Program-made: the position numbers and the translations under genes
Shown here: in pieces, positions 20,191 to 29,669 of the stretch
How positions within the stretch are numbered: the first letter of the stretch is position 1
Layout: each line of letters starts with the position of its first letter
Origin: Buchnera aphidicola (Cinara cuneomaculata)
Lineage (GTDB): Bacteria > Pseudomonadota > Gammaproteobacteria > Enterobacterales > Enterobacteriaceae
Direction: 5' to 3'
Length of the DNA: 64,000 nucleotides
NCBI RefSeq assembly: GCF_900698865.1
Contig: NZ_LR217695.1
Location: 186,001-250,000 of the forward strand
The notes under the pieces: model-generated
Databases searched by the model: none
The model's input: only the letters and a program-made list of their open reading frames with translations
What the model was told of the DNA's origin: nothing

Positions 20191-22059
20191 TTATTTAATT
20201 GTATATCCGTCGAAATAAAAAGAAACTAATTTATTTAATGTTAATATCTTCCACATTAAATAAATTCTATGATAAGCCATGAATATTTTATTTACTAAAA
20301 TTTCAGAAAATAATTTTCGTAATATGTTTCTTAATATTACTTGAATTAAGTTATTAATTTGATTTTTAATATTTTTTGAAGCTATATTTTGTGGTGCTGT
20401 CCAAATAATATTAAAATCTTTTATTTTTGCTAATTCAGCTGCTTTTTCAATAGAGTCATCTAAATCACCTATTTGATCTACTAATCCTATTTTTCGTGCA
20501 TCTTCTCCTAACCATACTTGTCCATTTGCAATTTTTTTTACATATTCATATGACTTATGACGTGATTTAGCTACAATTTTGATAAATTTTTCATATCCAT
20601 GTGTGATATCTAACATCATTCTTTTTTTATACTGTGGTGACATATCATTAAACATATTAAATGAATTATTATGACGTGTGGATGTTTGAATTACTTTTAT
20701 ACCTATTAATGATAGTGTTTTTTCGAATGTTGGTATAACAGAAAAAATACCTATTGATCCAGTTGTTGTAGTAGAATGTGCGACAATATAATCTCCGGCT
20801 GTTGCAATCCAATAACCTCCAGATGCACTAATTTCTCCCATACAAATTACTAATGGTTTTTTAAATTTATGTAATTCAAGTAATTTTTTTCTTATAATTT
20901 CTGAATCTTCTGTGTTACCACCGGGGCTATTTATGCGTAAAACAACAGCTTTAACACGATCATCTTGTTTAGCTTTATCAATTTCATCTAAAATATATTT
21001 AATATTCATAGAACTGGATTCACTTACATTATTACCAATAACACCATCTGCTAGAATAACGGAAATTTTATTAGAATCTGGTTGTACTATTTGTTCATGA
21101 AGTTTATATTGGTTGATATCAATAGAATAATAATTATCAAGTTTTTTATTATGAAAAAACTTACGAATTACATATTTTTGTAAATCATCCGATGTAGTAA
21201 TACGATCTATTAATCCGTAATGTAATGCATATTTTGCAAAATTATTGTTATTTTTATTGAGATATTTATCTATTTTTTTAGGATTAGGAAAAATAACGTG
21301 TACAGGAATTTTTCTATTACGAGCTATAATTTCTAAAAATTTTTGCCATTTATGTTGTAAAATATATTGATCCATTTTTTTATTTTTTTTTGAGGAAAAA
21401 TTTTTTAAGATAGGATCTACTGCTGCTTTATATTGTCCTACTTTAAAGACATGCATGTGTATTTGAAATATATCCAAAAATTTTTTTAAAAATAATTTCT
21501 TAGTAGACATACCATTTAACTGAATTGATCCATGTGGTAATAAAAAAATTTTATTAGCAAAGCTTGATAAATAATATGCACATTGTGAATAACTACGTCC
21601 AATTGCAACAATTGGTTTTTTAGATTTTTTAAATTCATTTAATTTTTTTCCAAAGTATTCTAAAGTTACTTGATTACCAGAAAAAGTATTATCTGCATTT
21701 ATTAATATACCTAATATTTTCGGATCTGTTTCTGCTTGTTTGATTTTTTGAATTATTTCAAAAATAGAGGTATTTCTTCTATTAGCATAATTATTACCTA
21801 AATAAGATGAATAAAATCCATTTGTTGGTATGTTTTGTATCGGTGATTCTATAATAGCATTCTGTAAATTTATAGTTAATATTTGATCTGGTATATTTTT
21901 AGCATCAATAACATTATTTTTTTTTGTTCTTGATAACATCCAAGCAAATAAACTAATCATTATTAATAATAAAATATTTAAAAATAATTCTCTCATTACA
22001 TTTAAGAATTTATGTACATATCTTAATATTTTTATTAGTACCGTAAATAATATTCTCAT
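20191..22059 (-). CDS. sppA: Signal peptide peptidase SppA (protease IV)
   Basis: SppA is a membrane-anchored serine protease that degrades cleaved signal peptides. The 622-residue product has the length of the long, two-domain enterobacterial form (E. coli 618). An N-terminal anchor lies at about residues 24-42. The catalytic Lys is in VGQYKAAVDP (Lys211) in the first domain, and the nucleophile Ser in ISASGGYWIATAG (Ser413) in the second; both match the E. coli pair Lys209/Ser409. RINSPGGN is also conserved. No partner gene (ansA) is next to it. LepB at 10919-11785 supplies its substrates. The gene is intact. Confidence 0.93.
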   Translation of the reverse strand: MRILFTVLIKILRYVHKFLNVMRELFLNILLLIMISLFAWMLSRTKKNNVIDAKNIPDQILTINLQNAIIESPIQNIPTNGFYSSYLGNNYANRRNTSIFEIIQKIKQAETDPKILGILINADNTFSGNQVTLEYFGKKLNEFKKSKKPIVAIGRSYSQCAYYLSSFANKIFLLPHGSIQLNGMSTKKLFLKKFLDIFQIHMHVFKVGQYKAAVDPILKNFSSKKNKKMDQYILQHKWQKFLEIIARNRKIPVHVIFPNPKKIDKYLNKNNNNFAKYALHYGLIDRITTSDDLQKYVIRKFFHNKKLDNYYSIDINQYKLHEQIVQPDSNKISVILADGVIGNNVSESSSMNIKYILDEIDKAKQDDRVKAVVLRINSPGGNTEDSEIIRKKLLELHKFKKPLVICMGEISASGGYWIATAGDYIVAHSTTTTGSIGIFSVIPTFEKTLSLIGIKVIQTSTRHNNSFNMFNDMSPQYKKRMMLDITHGYEKFIKIVAKSRHKSYEYVKKIANGQVWLGEDARKIGLVDQIGDLDDSIEKAAELAKIKDFNIIWTAPQNIASKNIKNQINNLIQVILRNILRKLFSEILVNKIFMAYHRIYLMWKILTLNKLVSFYFDGYTIK

Positions 22060-22324
22060 ACGAACAATTGACCTCTTTTAATAAAATAAAATATTTAAAA
22101 ATATGTTGATAAATATATCATCGAATTTTTATATGCTTAATAAAATTGTAAAAATTATTTTCAATATTTACAAGTTCATACATCTAGTCTTACTAAATAT
22201 TTTATATACATTTATTTATTAGTAGTTTCTAAAAACTATATTATATATCATATATTTATTATATATATAAAATTATAATCAACTATATTTCTTGTTATAT
22301 AAAATGAATAATATATCATTAATA

Positions 22325-22744
22325 TTATCTATTATTTTTAACAGTTGAAAACGATCTTGGTTTTCCGTAATCATCTATCGCTACATATATAAAAACTGCT
22401 GTATTAGTACAATATGTTAATCCATAAGAATGAGTATTTATTTTTTTAATCCATACTTCGATGTATGTTTGTATAGAAGTATTTTCAACACTAATAGTAT
22501 TGGCGTAACAACTGACTAAATCTCCTGCAGATATTGGTTTGATGAAATATATGTTTTTAACGTGAACAGTAGAAATATTCCCTTTAGAGATTTTTTTAGC
22601 TAATATGCCTCCACTAAGATCCATTTGTGACATAATCCATCCGCCAAAAATATTTCCATTAACATTTTTATGAGATGGCATAGCGAGAGTTCTTAGCATT
22701 AAATTTTTATCACAAACAATATTAATATTTTTATAATTTGACAT
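22325..22744 (-). CDS. yciA: Acyl-CoA thioester hydrolase YciA
   Basis: YciA is a hot-dog-fold thioesterase with broad acyl-CoA specificity. From the ATG at 22744 the product has 139 residues (E. coli 132); a GTG nine bases upstream is possible but extends past the family start. LRTLAMPSHKNVNGNIFGGWIMSQMDLSG holds the conserved N/G motif and the catalytic Asp, in shorter form NIFGGWIMSQMD. The end (YVAIDDYGKPR) matches E. coli. In E. coli the order is yciA-yciB-yciC-ompW to trpA; here yciB (ispZ) is missing between yciA and yciC. Confidence 0.93.
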   Translation of the reverse strand: MSNYKNINIVCDKNLMLRTLAMPSHKNVNGNIFGGWIMSQMDLSGGILAKKISKGNISTVHVKNIYFIKPISAGDLVSCYANTISVENTSIQTYIEVWIKKINTHSYGLTYCTNTAVFIYVAIDDYGKPRSFSTVKNNR

Positions 22745-22982
22745 TGTATTCACTAAATAGTTATGATTGAAAAAAATTTTTTATAAAAATCATATTTAAT
22801 TATTATTTTAATTTTTAAATGTATATATTCTATATAAAAAATATTAAATATTTATTTTTAATACACAATAGTTTGTCTTACTACATAATACATTGATTAT
22901 ATAGTTTTGTTTACTTACTAAATAAAATATCTATATATGTATAAATATACTTATATTATATAAATATTTAATATTTATTAAA

Positions 22983-23732
22983 CTAAATAATATTTGTTAT
23001 TTTATATAAAATATATAATCTAAACAAATAGATTATTATATAAGAAAAATATATATTTATAAAAACATTTAATATAAAAATATTTATATATATCGGAAAT
23101 ACATTTAATAATTTTAACAAAATTATTGTACATCCTTTAAAAATAAACCAAAAAAAAATAGTAGATACCATTAAATATATATTATTAATCATAATTTTTA
23201 TACTAATTCTTAGTGTATAAAAAATATTCTTTTTTTCTGTTATGTATAAAATCATAGACAAAAAAAATAAAGTAGAGAATAATATTCGAGGAATTATAAA
23301 AAAACTATATTTTGTTTCTATTAACGAAAATTGTAAATAATATATTAAAATAAATAAAAAAAAAGATTTAAATATCTTTATTTGTGTATAAATAAATTTT
23401 TTTAATAAAGGTAAAGAAACAAAAGGAATTAGATTTAATACTAAACTAGTTAATATAAATTGACTAATTATTCTGATAATTGTTCTAATAAATTTTGAGT
23501 AAAAAATAATTTTTTTTTGGTTTATATCCATCATATATATTATATTAAATAAAGATAATTTTTCAAAATAATTTATACTATATAAAATAGACGCTTCATT
23601 GATATTAACGTTATATATAGATTCCGAAATTAGAGTAATCAATGCGCTAATGATTGAATATATTAATATTTTTTTTTTATTGTTATAAAAAAATTGATTT
23701 ACATCAATCATTATAATATATATGTTAGACAA
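22983..23732 (-). CDS. yciC: UPF0259 family inner-membrane protein YciC
   Basis: YciC is an uncharacterised multi-pass inner-membrane protein. The product is very hydrophobic, with about six membrane segments, and weakly conserved overall. The end IIYLFRLYILYK matches E. coli LIYLFRLYMLIR, and its place between yciA and trpA fixes the identity. The likely start is TTG at 23732: AGAAGGA lies about 10 bases upstream of it and the N-terminus then has the E. coli length (249 versus 247 residues). The first ATG (23711) is 31 bases from that ribosome site and would give 242 residues. Its neighbour yciB is lost. Confidence 0.8.
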   Translation of the reverse strand: MSNIYIIMIDVNQFFYNNKKKILIYSIISALITLISESIYNVNINEASILYSINYFEKLSLFNIIYMMDINQKKIIFYSKFIRTIIRIISQFILTSLVLNLIPFVSLPLLKKFIYTQIKIFKSFFLFILIYYLQFSLIETKYSFFIIPRILFSTLFFLSMILYITEKKNIFYTLRISIKIMINNIYLMVSTIFFWFIFKGCTIILLKLLNVFPIYINIFILNVFINIYFSYIIIYLFRLYILYKITNII

Positions 23733-23843
23733 AATATATCTTTCCTTCTATTTTATTTCAACAATAATTATATATATTATGATATTTATATATCATATTG
23801 TATTATCATATATTTATATTTAAAATATAAATAACATTATATT

Positions 23844-24665
23844 TTAAATATAAATATTTTTTGTTTCATTTTTAAATATTTTTATTTTTTTTTGTATGTT
23901 AGTAATCATGACATTAGGATTAGTAATATTATCTTCTATTATTTTTACAATGCACGAACCACAAATAATACCCTGAACGCCGTTTTTTAGAATGTTTTTA
24001 ATTTGACAAGATTTATAAATTCCAAATCCTTGTATAATAGAAGGTGATTTATATTTTTTTAATTTTTGAATTGTTTGTAATAATAATTTTTGTGAATACG
24101 TGTGTTGTATTCCTGTTACTCCTGGTCGTGAAACTAAATATACATATGATTGACTAATTTTTGCAATTTGTTTAATTAAACTTATTTCAGCATCCGGAGG
24201 ACAAATAAAAATTGATGAAATATGATATTTATCAGCTATTTCTTTAAAATAGCGCGATTCTTCTATCGGTAAATCTGCAATTAAAACAGAATCAACTCCT
24301 GTAGAATTACAATATGAATAAAAATTTGATAACTTTTGATAAAAAACAAGATTAGCATAGGTTAATATCCCTATAGGAATATCTGGATATTTATCTCGTA
24401 TATTTTTAATAATATCGAAACATTGCTTGGTAGATATTTTATTAGATAACGCTCTTGAATGTGCTTTTTGTATAGTAATTCCATCAGCAATAGGATCAGA
24501 AAATGGTATTCCTAATTCTAGAGCATCAGCACCATTTTGAATTAATATATTAATAATTTTTATCGATATATCTATAGATGGATCTCCTAATACTACAAAA
24601 GGAATAAAACAGCGTTCTTGGAGATGATTTAATTTTTTAAATAAAAACTGATATCGTAAGTTCAT
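23844..24665 (-). CDS. trpA: Tryptophan synthase alpha chain
   Basis: TrpA cleaves indole-3-glycerol phosphate and passes indole to TrpB. The 273-residue product (E. coli 268) keeps the catalytic pair: Glu50 in ADALELGIPFSD and Asp61 in PIADG (E. coli Glu49 and Asp60). Phosphate-binding glycine motifs (GFGI, ICGS) are present near the C-terminus. It is the last gene of trpDCBA and lies 17 bases after trpB. In Buchnera this operon supplies tryptophan to the aphid. Confidence 0.98.
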   Translation of the reverse strand: MNLRYQFLFKKLNHLQERCFIPFVVLGDPSIDISIKIINILIQNGADALELGIPFSDPIADGITIQKAHSRALSNKISTKQCFDIIKNIRDKYPDIPIGILTYANLVFYQKLSNFYSYCNSTGVDSVLIADLPIEESRYFKEIADKYHISSIFICPPDAEISLIKQIAKISQSYVYLVSRPGVTGIQHTYSQKLLLQTIQKLKKYKSPSIIQGFGIYKSCQIKNILKNGVQGIICGSCIVKIIEDNITNPNVMITNIQKKIKIFKNETKNIYI

Positions 24666-24682
24666 AATTTTAATTAAATTTA

Positions 24683-25858
24683 TTAATTGATTTTTTGATT
24701 AATAGTAGCAAGATCTTTATCGCCTCGCCCTGATAAATTCACAATAATTGTTTGGGACTGGTCAGGATTATTATTCATTAACTTTAATGCATATGCAATA
24801 GCATGTGAAGATTCCAAAGCTGGAATTATTCCTTCCAATCTAGATAATTTTAAAAATGCATTAATTGCATCTTCATCTGTACTAGTAGTATAATAAACTC
24901 TATTTATAGATTTCAACCAAGCATGTTCGGGACCTACCGAAGGAAAATCTAAACCGGCTGAAATAGACCATGATTTTTTAATTTGTCCATCATTATTTTG
25001 CATTAAATATGATTTCATACCAAAATAAATACCTAATTTTCCTAATTTTAATGCAGCACCGTGTTGATTAGTATTTAATCCTAATCCTGCCGGTTCTACT
25101 CCAATTAACTTTACAGATTTATATTTTATAAAAGAAGAAAAAATTCCGATAGCATTAGATCCTCCGCCTACACATGCAATTACGTAATCAGGTAATTTTT
25201 TATTTTGTGATAAAATTTGTTGTTTGGCTTCTTTACCGATTATTTTTTGATATTCTTTTACAATAGTAGGATATGGATGGGGTCCAGCTGCTGTTCCTAT
25301 CATATAGTGAGAATTAGAGTAACTATCTGACCAATCTCTCATAGCAGCATTACAAGCATCTTTAAGGGTTCCTGATCCAGACGATACTGAAATAACTTCA
25401 GCTCCTAATAGCTTCATTCTTAATACATTCTGAGATTGTCTATAAATATCTTTTTCTCCCATATATATGCAACATTTTAAATTCAATAAAGCACAAACTA
25501 TAGCAGATGCTACTCCATGTTGTCCGGCTCCTGTTTCTGCGATAATTCGTGTTTTTTTCATTTTTTTAGCTAATAGACCTTGTCCTAACACTTGATTTGT
25601 TTTATGTGCACCTCCATGTAATAAATCTTCTCGTTTTAAATAAATTTTAGTTTTTGTGTTTTTTGTAATATTTTTACATAATGTTAACGGAGTAGGTCTG
25701 CCGGCATAAAAACATAATAATTTATTTAATTTTTTTTTAAATTTTTTATCATGTTGAGTTTTTACAAATGTTTTTTCTAATTCATATAAAGCAGGCATTA
25801 AAATTTGCGGAACAAACATACCGCCAAATTTTCCAAAATAAGGATTTAATATAGTCAT
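24683..25858 (-). CDS. trpB: Tryptophan synthase beta chain
   Basis: TrpB condenses indole with serine through pyridoxal phosphate. The 391-residue product (E. coli 397) keeps the cofactor lysine in [10 protein letters not shown] (Lys86) and the phosphate cup GGGSNAIG near residue 230. [10 protein letters not shown], with the catalytic Glu, is intact. Serine for the reaction can come from serC-derived synthesis in this window. The gene is 37 bases downstream of trpC(F) and 17 upstream of trpA. Confidence 0.98.
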   Translation of the reverse strand: MTILNPYFGKFGGMFVPQILMPALYELEKTFVKTQHDKKFKKKLNKLLCFYAGRPTPLTLCKNITKNTKTKIYLKREDLLHGGAHKTNQVLGQGLLAKKMKKTRIIAETGAGQHGVASAIVCALLNLKCCIYMGEKDIYRQSQNVLRMKLLGAEVISVSSGSGTLKDACNAAMRDWSDSYSNSHYMIGTAAGPHPYPTIVKEYQKIIGKEAKQQILSQNKKLPDYVIACVGGGSNAIGIFSSFIKYKSVKLIGVEPAGLGLNTNQHGAALKLGKLGIYFGMKSYLMQNNDGQIKKSWSISAGLDFPSVGPEHAWLKSINRVYYTTSTDEDAINAFLKLSRLEGIIPALESSHAIAYALKLMNNNPDQSQTIIVNLSGRGDKDLATINQKIN

Positions 25859-25895
25859 ATTATTAATTTTTTATAATTTAGTTAAAAAAAAGCTA

Positions 25896-27266
25896 TTATT
25901 GTCGAGAGCATAATCGTAGCATTTTAAATGCTGATTTAAGTTTATGCGGATCTTTAATTCCAGGATATTTTTCTATCCCTGAATTTAAATCTAATCCATG
26001 AAATCCTAATGTAGATGCTGTAAAAATATTTTTTAAATTTAGACCACCAGCTAACATCATATTAGATATTTGAAACTTGCGGATTAAATTCCAATCAAAT
26101 CTTCTTCCAGTACCTCCATTTTTGTGATCTAATATATAGCGATTGATATTTGAATTTTTATGAATAGTAGTATTTTTATTCATTGATATAGATTTCCAAA
26201 TACGTATATGATTCGGTAATAATTTTTTTAAAATTTTAATAAATTCTTCATTTTCTTGACCGTGTAACTGTATTGCATATAAATTAAGTTCATGAACTTT
26301 ATTTACAATATATTGAGGTTGTTCATTACAAAAAACACCAACATATTTTAACATAGTATTTTCAATAATTTTTTTACTTTGTTGATTATTAACATATCGT
26401 GGAGATTGAGGAATAAAAATTAATCCTCCATAAACACAACCCATCGTATCTGCTAATTTTGCAATAGTATTTTTTTTTAAACCACAAACTTTATTAGCGC
26501 CGTAAATTATTTTTCGTGTAGCAAATTCTAGATTACTAGAACGCATTAAATGTGTTCCTATTAAAAATCCATTTACCATATTACTTAACAAACGAACATT
26601 TTTATAACTATTGATACCTGATTCACAAACAATGATTTTATTGTTAGGAATTAATGGTGCAAGTTGTTTAGTACAATTTAAGTTGACAGATAAATCTTTT
26701 AAATTTCTATTATTTATACCAATGACTGATGCATTTAAGCTTAATGCACGTTGTAATTCTTGATAAGTATGTATTTCTGTTAAAATACCTAAATTCATAC
26801 TAATTGCAATATTAGATAATTTAATATAAGTATTATCATCTAAAATAGATAACATCAATAATATTGCATCTGCTTGATGATAGCGCGCGTAATATATTTG
26901 ATAAGGATCAATAAAGAAATCTTTACATAATAATGGTTTTTTTGTTTTTTTTCGTGCTTTTAACAAATATTTAAAATTACCTTTAAAAAATTTTTCTTCA
27001 GTTATTATAGAAATAATATCAGCATGTTTATTATAAACATTTATTATTTTTGAAATATTAAATTGATTATTAATTATTCCATTTAATGGAGATGATTTTT
27101 TACATTCTAATATAAATGACGGACAATTTTTTTTAAAAATTTTTTTAAAAAAAAATTTTGATTTTTCAATTTTTTCATGAAAAGAACTTAACGGCATTTT
27201 TTTTTTTTTATATTGAATCCATTGATATGTATTCTCTAATATTTTAGAAATTATATTTTTTTTCAT
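25896..27266 (-). CDS. trpC: Fused indole-3-glycerol-phosphate synthase / phosphoribosylanthranilate isomerase
   Basis: This bifunctional enzyme performs two successive steps between TrpD and TrpA. The 456-residue product has the enterobacterial TrpC-TrpF fusion (E. coli 453). The synthase half (about 1-255) shows FILECKKSSP, PLLCKDFFID and GINNRNL; the isomerase half (from about 262) shows VCGLKK with the catalytic Cys, VYGGLIF, QLHGQE and LDLNSGIE with the catalytic Asp. Both active sites look intact. It follows trpD by eight bases. Confidence 0.98.
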   Translation of the reverse strand: MKKNIISKILENTYQWIQYKKKKMPLSSFHEKIEKSKFFFKKIFKKNCPSFILECKKSSPLNGIINNQFNISKIINVYNKHADIISIITEEKFFKGNFKYLLKARKKTKKPLLCKDFFIDPYQIYYARYHQADAILLMLSILDDNTYIKLSNIAISMNLGILTEIHTYQELQRALSLNASVIGINNRNLKDLSVNLNCTKQLAPLIPNNKIIVCESGINSYKNVRLLSNMVNGFLIGTHLMRSSNLEFATRKIIYGANKVCGLKKNTIAKLADTMGCVYGGLIFIPQSPRYVNNQQSKKIIENTMLKYVGVFCNEQPQYIVNKVHELNLYAIQLHGQENEEFIKILKKLLPNHIRIWKSISMNKNTTIHKNSNINRYILDHKNGGTGRRFDWNLIRKFQISNMMLAGGLNLKNIFTASTLGFHGLDLNSGIEKYPGIKDPHKLKSAFKMLRLCSRQ

Positions 27267-27274
27267 AACATCAT

Positions 27275-28285
27275 TTAATTAAATAATTTAGATAATCGAG
27301 AGAGTTTAAGAACAAATTGATATACTTGACCAGTATTAATAAAATTTAAAATATCTAATGTATTTTTACGTATATCATTATTACCTAATACTTTCATTAA
27401 TAAAGCAACATTAATAGCAATAGTTTGTACGTATACAGATTCTCCTTTTCCTTGAAATAATTTTATAGTTTCTAAGTAGTTTTCCGTAATACTTTTATTT
27501 AAAATATAATTTTTATTATATCTTTTCGCGCCAAAATCTTCAGGAGATAATTCATATACTTTAATTTGTTCATTTTCTAATTCTACAATAGATGTATTAG
27601 AATATAAAGTAGCTTCATCTATACCGCCGCTATGCACAATAATTGCCTTGGTATATTTTAAATGCGCCAATATCTTTGCATACAACAGCATTAACTGAGG
27701 TTTATATACTCCAATTAATGCATAATTCGGTTTTGCAGGATTTAATAAGGGTCCTAATATATTAAAAATTGTTTTTATTTGTAATAAACTACGAATTTTC
27801 GATATTTTTTTAAAATTACTTAAATAATTATTAGCTAATAAAAAACAAATATTCATTTCATCCAAACATGTTTTAGATTGTTCAGAAGTAATATTTATAT
27901 TTATATTTAATTTTTGTACTAAATTAGCAGATCCAAATCTGCTAGATGAACTGATATTACATATTTTAGCAATTTTAATACCATAGCATGCCGCAACAAT
28001 TGCACTCACAGTAGATATGTTGAAACTATTTTTTTGATCACCACCTGTTCCTACAATATCAGATATACTATATTTAGATGTCGGAAATGATTTGATATGT
28101 TTCATCGCAGATTTTCTTGCACCAATAATTTCTTCGTATGTTTCTCTTCGAGATGACAGTATTGCTAGTATAGCAGCTATTTGTATATCATTTATATTTT
28201 CATGAAATATGTTTTCAAATAATATGTAACTTTCTGATTCATTTAAACATATTCCATTGTATATTTTTTTTAAAATTTTTTTCAT
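27275..28285 (-). CDS. trpD: Anthranilate phosphoribosyltransferase, with an altered KHGN motif
   Basis: TrpD joins anthranilate to phosphoribosyl pyrophosphate. From the ATG at 28285 the product has 336 residues and aligns from its first residue with the transferase domain of E. coli TrpD (MKKILKKIYNG); the TrpG glutaminase part fused in E. coli is absent, as in other Buchnera. A TTG at 28306 is the only alternative. DIVGTGGD, SFNIST and HSGGIDEA are conserved. The motif KHGNR reads KICNI (residues 107-111) and the following SxSGSSD reads SRFGSAN, an unusual change in a substrate-binding loop. It is the first gene of trpDCBA; trpE and trpG are not in the window. Confidence 0.95.
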   Translation of the reverse strand: MKKILKKIYNGICLNESESYILFENIFHENINDIQIAAILAILSSRRETYEEIIGARKSAMKHIKSFPTSKYSISDIVGTGGDQKNSFNISTVSAIVAACYGIKIAKICNISSSSRFGSANLVQKLNININITSEQSKTCLDEMNICFLLANNYLSNFKKISKIRSLLQIKTIFNILGPLLNPAKPNYALIGVYKPQLMLLYAKILAHLKYTKAIIVHSGGIDEATLYSNTSIVELENEQIKVYELSPEDFGAKRYNKNYILNKSITENYLETIKLFQGKGESVYVQTIAINVALLMKVLGNNDIRKNTLDILNFINTGQVYQFVLKLSRLSKLFN

Positions 28286-28867
28286 ATTTTTATGCAAATT
28301 TATCAAAAAATAATTTTTTATAATATATTTAGTATTTATAACAACATTATTGTTAATAAAATATAGGATATTATCTATGTAAGTAGTTTTACTTAAAAAT
28401 ATTATATTATTAATAATATTAAAATTTAATAAATAATTTTATTAATCAAATAATAAATGAATCTATTAAAATTAATATTTTTAAATCTTTTATATCTATT
28501 TATAACAAATTGTTATGTTATATTTAGTTATAACATATTTATTTTTAATAAAAATATATATTTTATATTATAAATAATATCTGTAAATATTATTCACATT
28601 AAATATTTTAATTAAAAAACATTTTTTTTTAAAATTATTATTACGATAACTATATTTCTATAATCAGTAGATTATATCAAACTGTTAGCAAAATAAAATT
28701 ATTTTTTAAAAAATATTTTTATATGTAAGTTACAATAAAAAAATTTGTTTATTGAATATGTTAATTAACAATAATATGTTTCATATTAATAAATATTAAT
28801 ATGCGTTATTATAGAACAATAAATATTGTGCGTAAGTTTATATATACCTATATATAGGAAATATATT
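28286..28867. other. Spacer between divergent trpD and rluB with clustered inverted repeats
   Basis: This 582-base AT-rich region should carry the trpDCBA and rluB promoters. I see no leader peptide with tandem Trp codons and no TrpR-like operator. It has three dyads built from the same words: TAACAA/TTGTTA at 28339-28355, ATAACA/TGTTAT at 28502-28516 and TATGTTATA/TATAACATA at 28514-28537. No gene remnant is recognised. Confidence 0.5.
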
Positions 28868-29620
28868 ATGAAAGAAAGAATACAAAAAATTCTATCTCGT
28901 TATGGTTTTGGTTCTCGTCGTAATATTGAAAAAAAAATATGTAAAAAATTAATTAAAATAAATGGAAAATCTGTTTTTTTAGGACAAAGTTTTATAAGAA
29001 ATGACATTCGATATATTTCTTTAGATAATAAAATTTATTTTTTAACACCAGATATAATAAGAATTATTATTTATAATAAACCTATTGGTGAAATATGCTC
29101 AAGAAAAGATACCAATAATAGAATCACTGTATTTAATAAATTACCTCAATTAAATCATTCTAATTGGATTAATATAGGTAGATTGGATATAAATACATCA
29201 GGTTTATTATTATTTACTAATTATGGGGAATTAGCATATAGATTAATGCATCCGCGTTATATGATTAAACGAGAATATTTAGTTAGAGTTTATGGTAACA
29301 TATCTCATGAAAAAATTTTAATTTTAAAACATGGAATTAAAATAGGTAATTCTATTTCTAAATTTTTAGATATAGTGAGTTATAACAATAACAAAAAAAA
29401 CCAATGGTTTAAAGTATCCTTATTACAAGGAAAAAATCATGAAGTACGATTACTGTGGAATTCTATAGGTATTAAAGTAAATCGATTAATTCGCATTAGT
29501 TATGGTGTAGCTAGACTACCTAAATATTTAAAACCTGGAAAATTTATAACATTAAATTCTACATATATCAATAAAATTTTTTATTCAGTAAATTTGAAAT
29601 TATATAATTGTATGTTATAG
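28868..29620 (+). CDS. rluB: 23S rRNA pseudouridine synthase RluB
   Basis: RluB makes pseudouridine 2605 of 23S rRNA. The ATG at 28868 follows AGGAA (28856-28860) by seven bases and begins MKERIQKILSRYGFGSRR, the usual S4-like RNA-binding start, so the in-frame upstream TTG is rejected. The product has 250 residues; E. coli RluB is longer (291) with a basic, low-complexity tail that is missing here. The catalytic motif is visible as GRLDINTSGLLLFTN (Asp near residue 100), followed by EYLVRVYG and the RLIRISYG region. RluB is close to trp in E. coli too. Its paralogues RluE or RluF are less likely on length and context. Confidence 0.9.
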   Translation: MKERIQKILSRYGFGSRRNIEKKICKKLIKINGKSVFLGQSFIRNDIRYISLDNKIYFLTPDIIRIIIYNKPIGEICSRKDTNNRITVFNKLPQLNHSNWINIGRLDINTSGLLLFTNYGELAYRLMHPRYMIKREYLVRVYGNISHEKILILKHGIKIGNSISKFLDIVSYNNNKKNQWFKVSLLQGKNHEVRLLWNSIGIKVNRLIRISYGVARLPKYLKPGKFITLNSTYINKIFYSVNLKLYNCML

Positions 29621-29669
29621 ATAATAATTATTATAAAACATATATTTATTCTAATTTTTAGAATATAAA

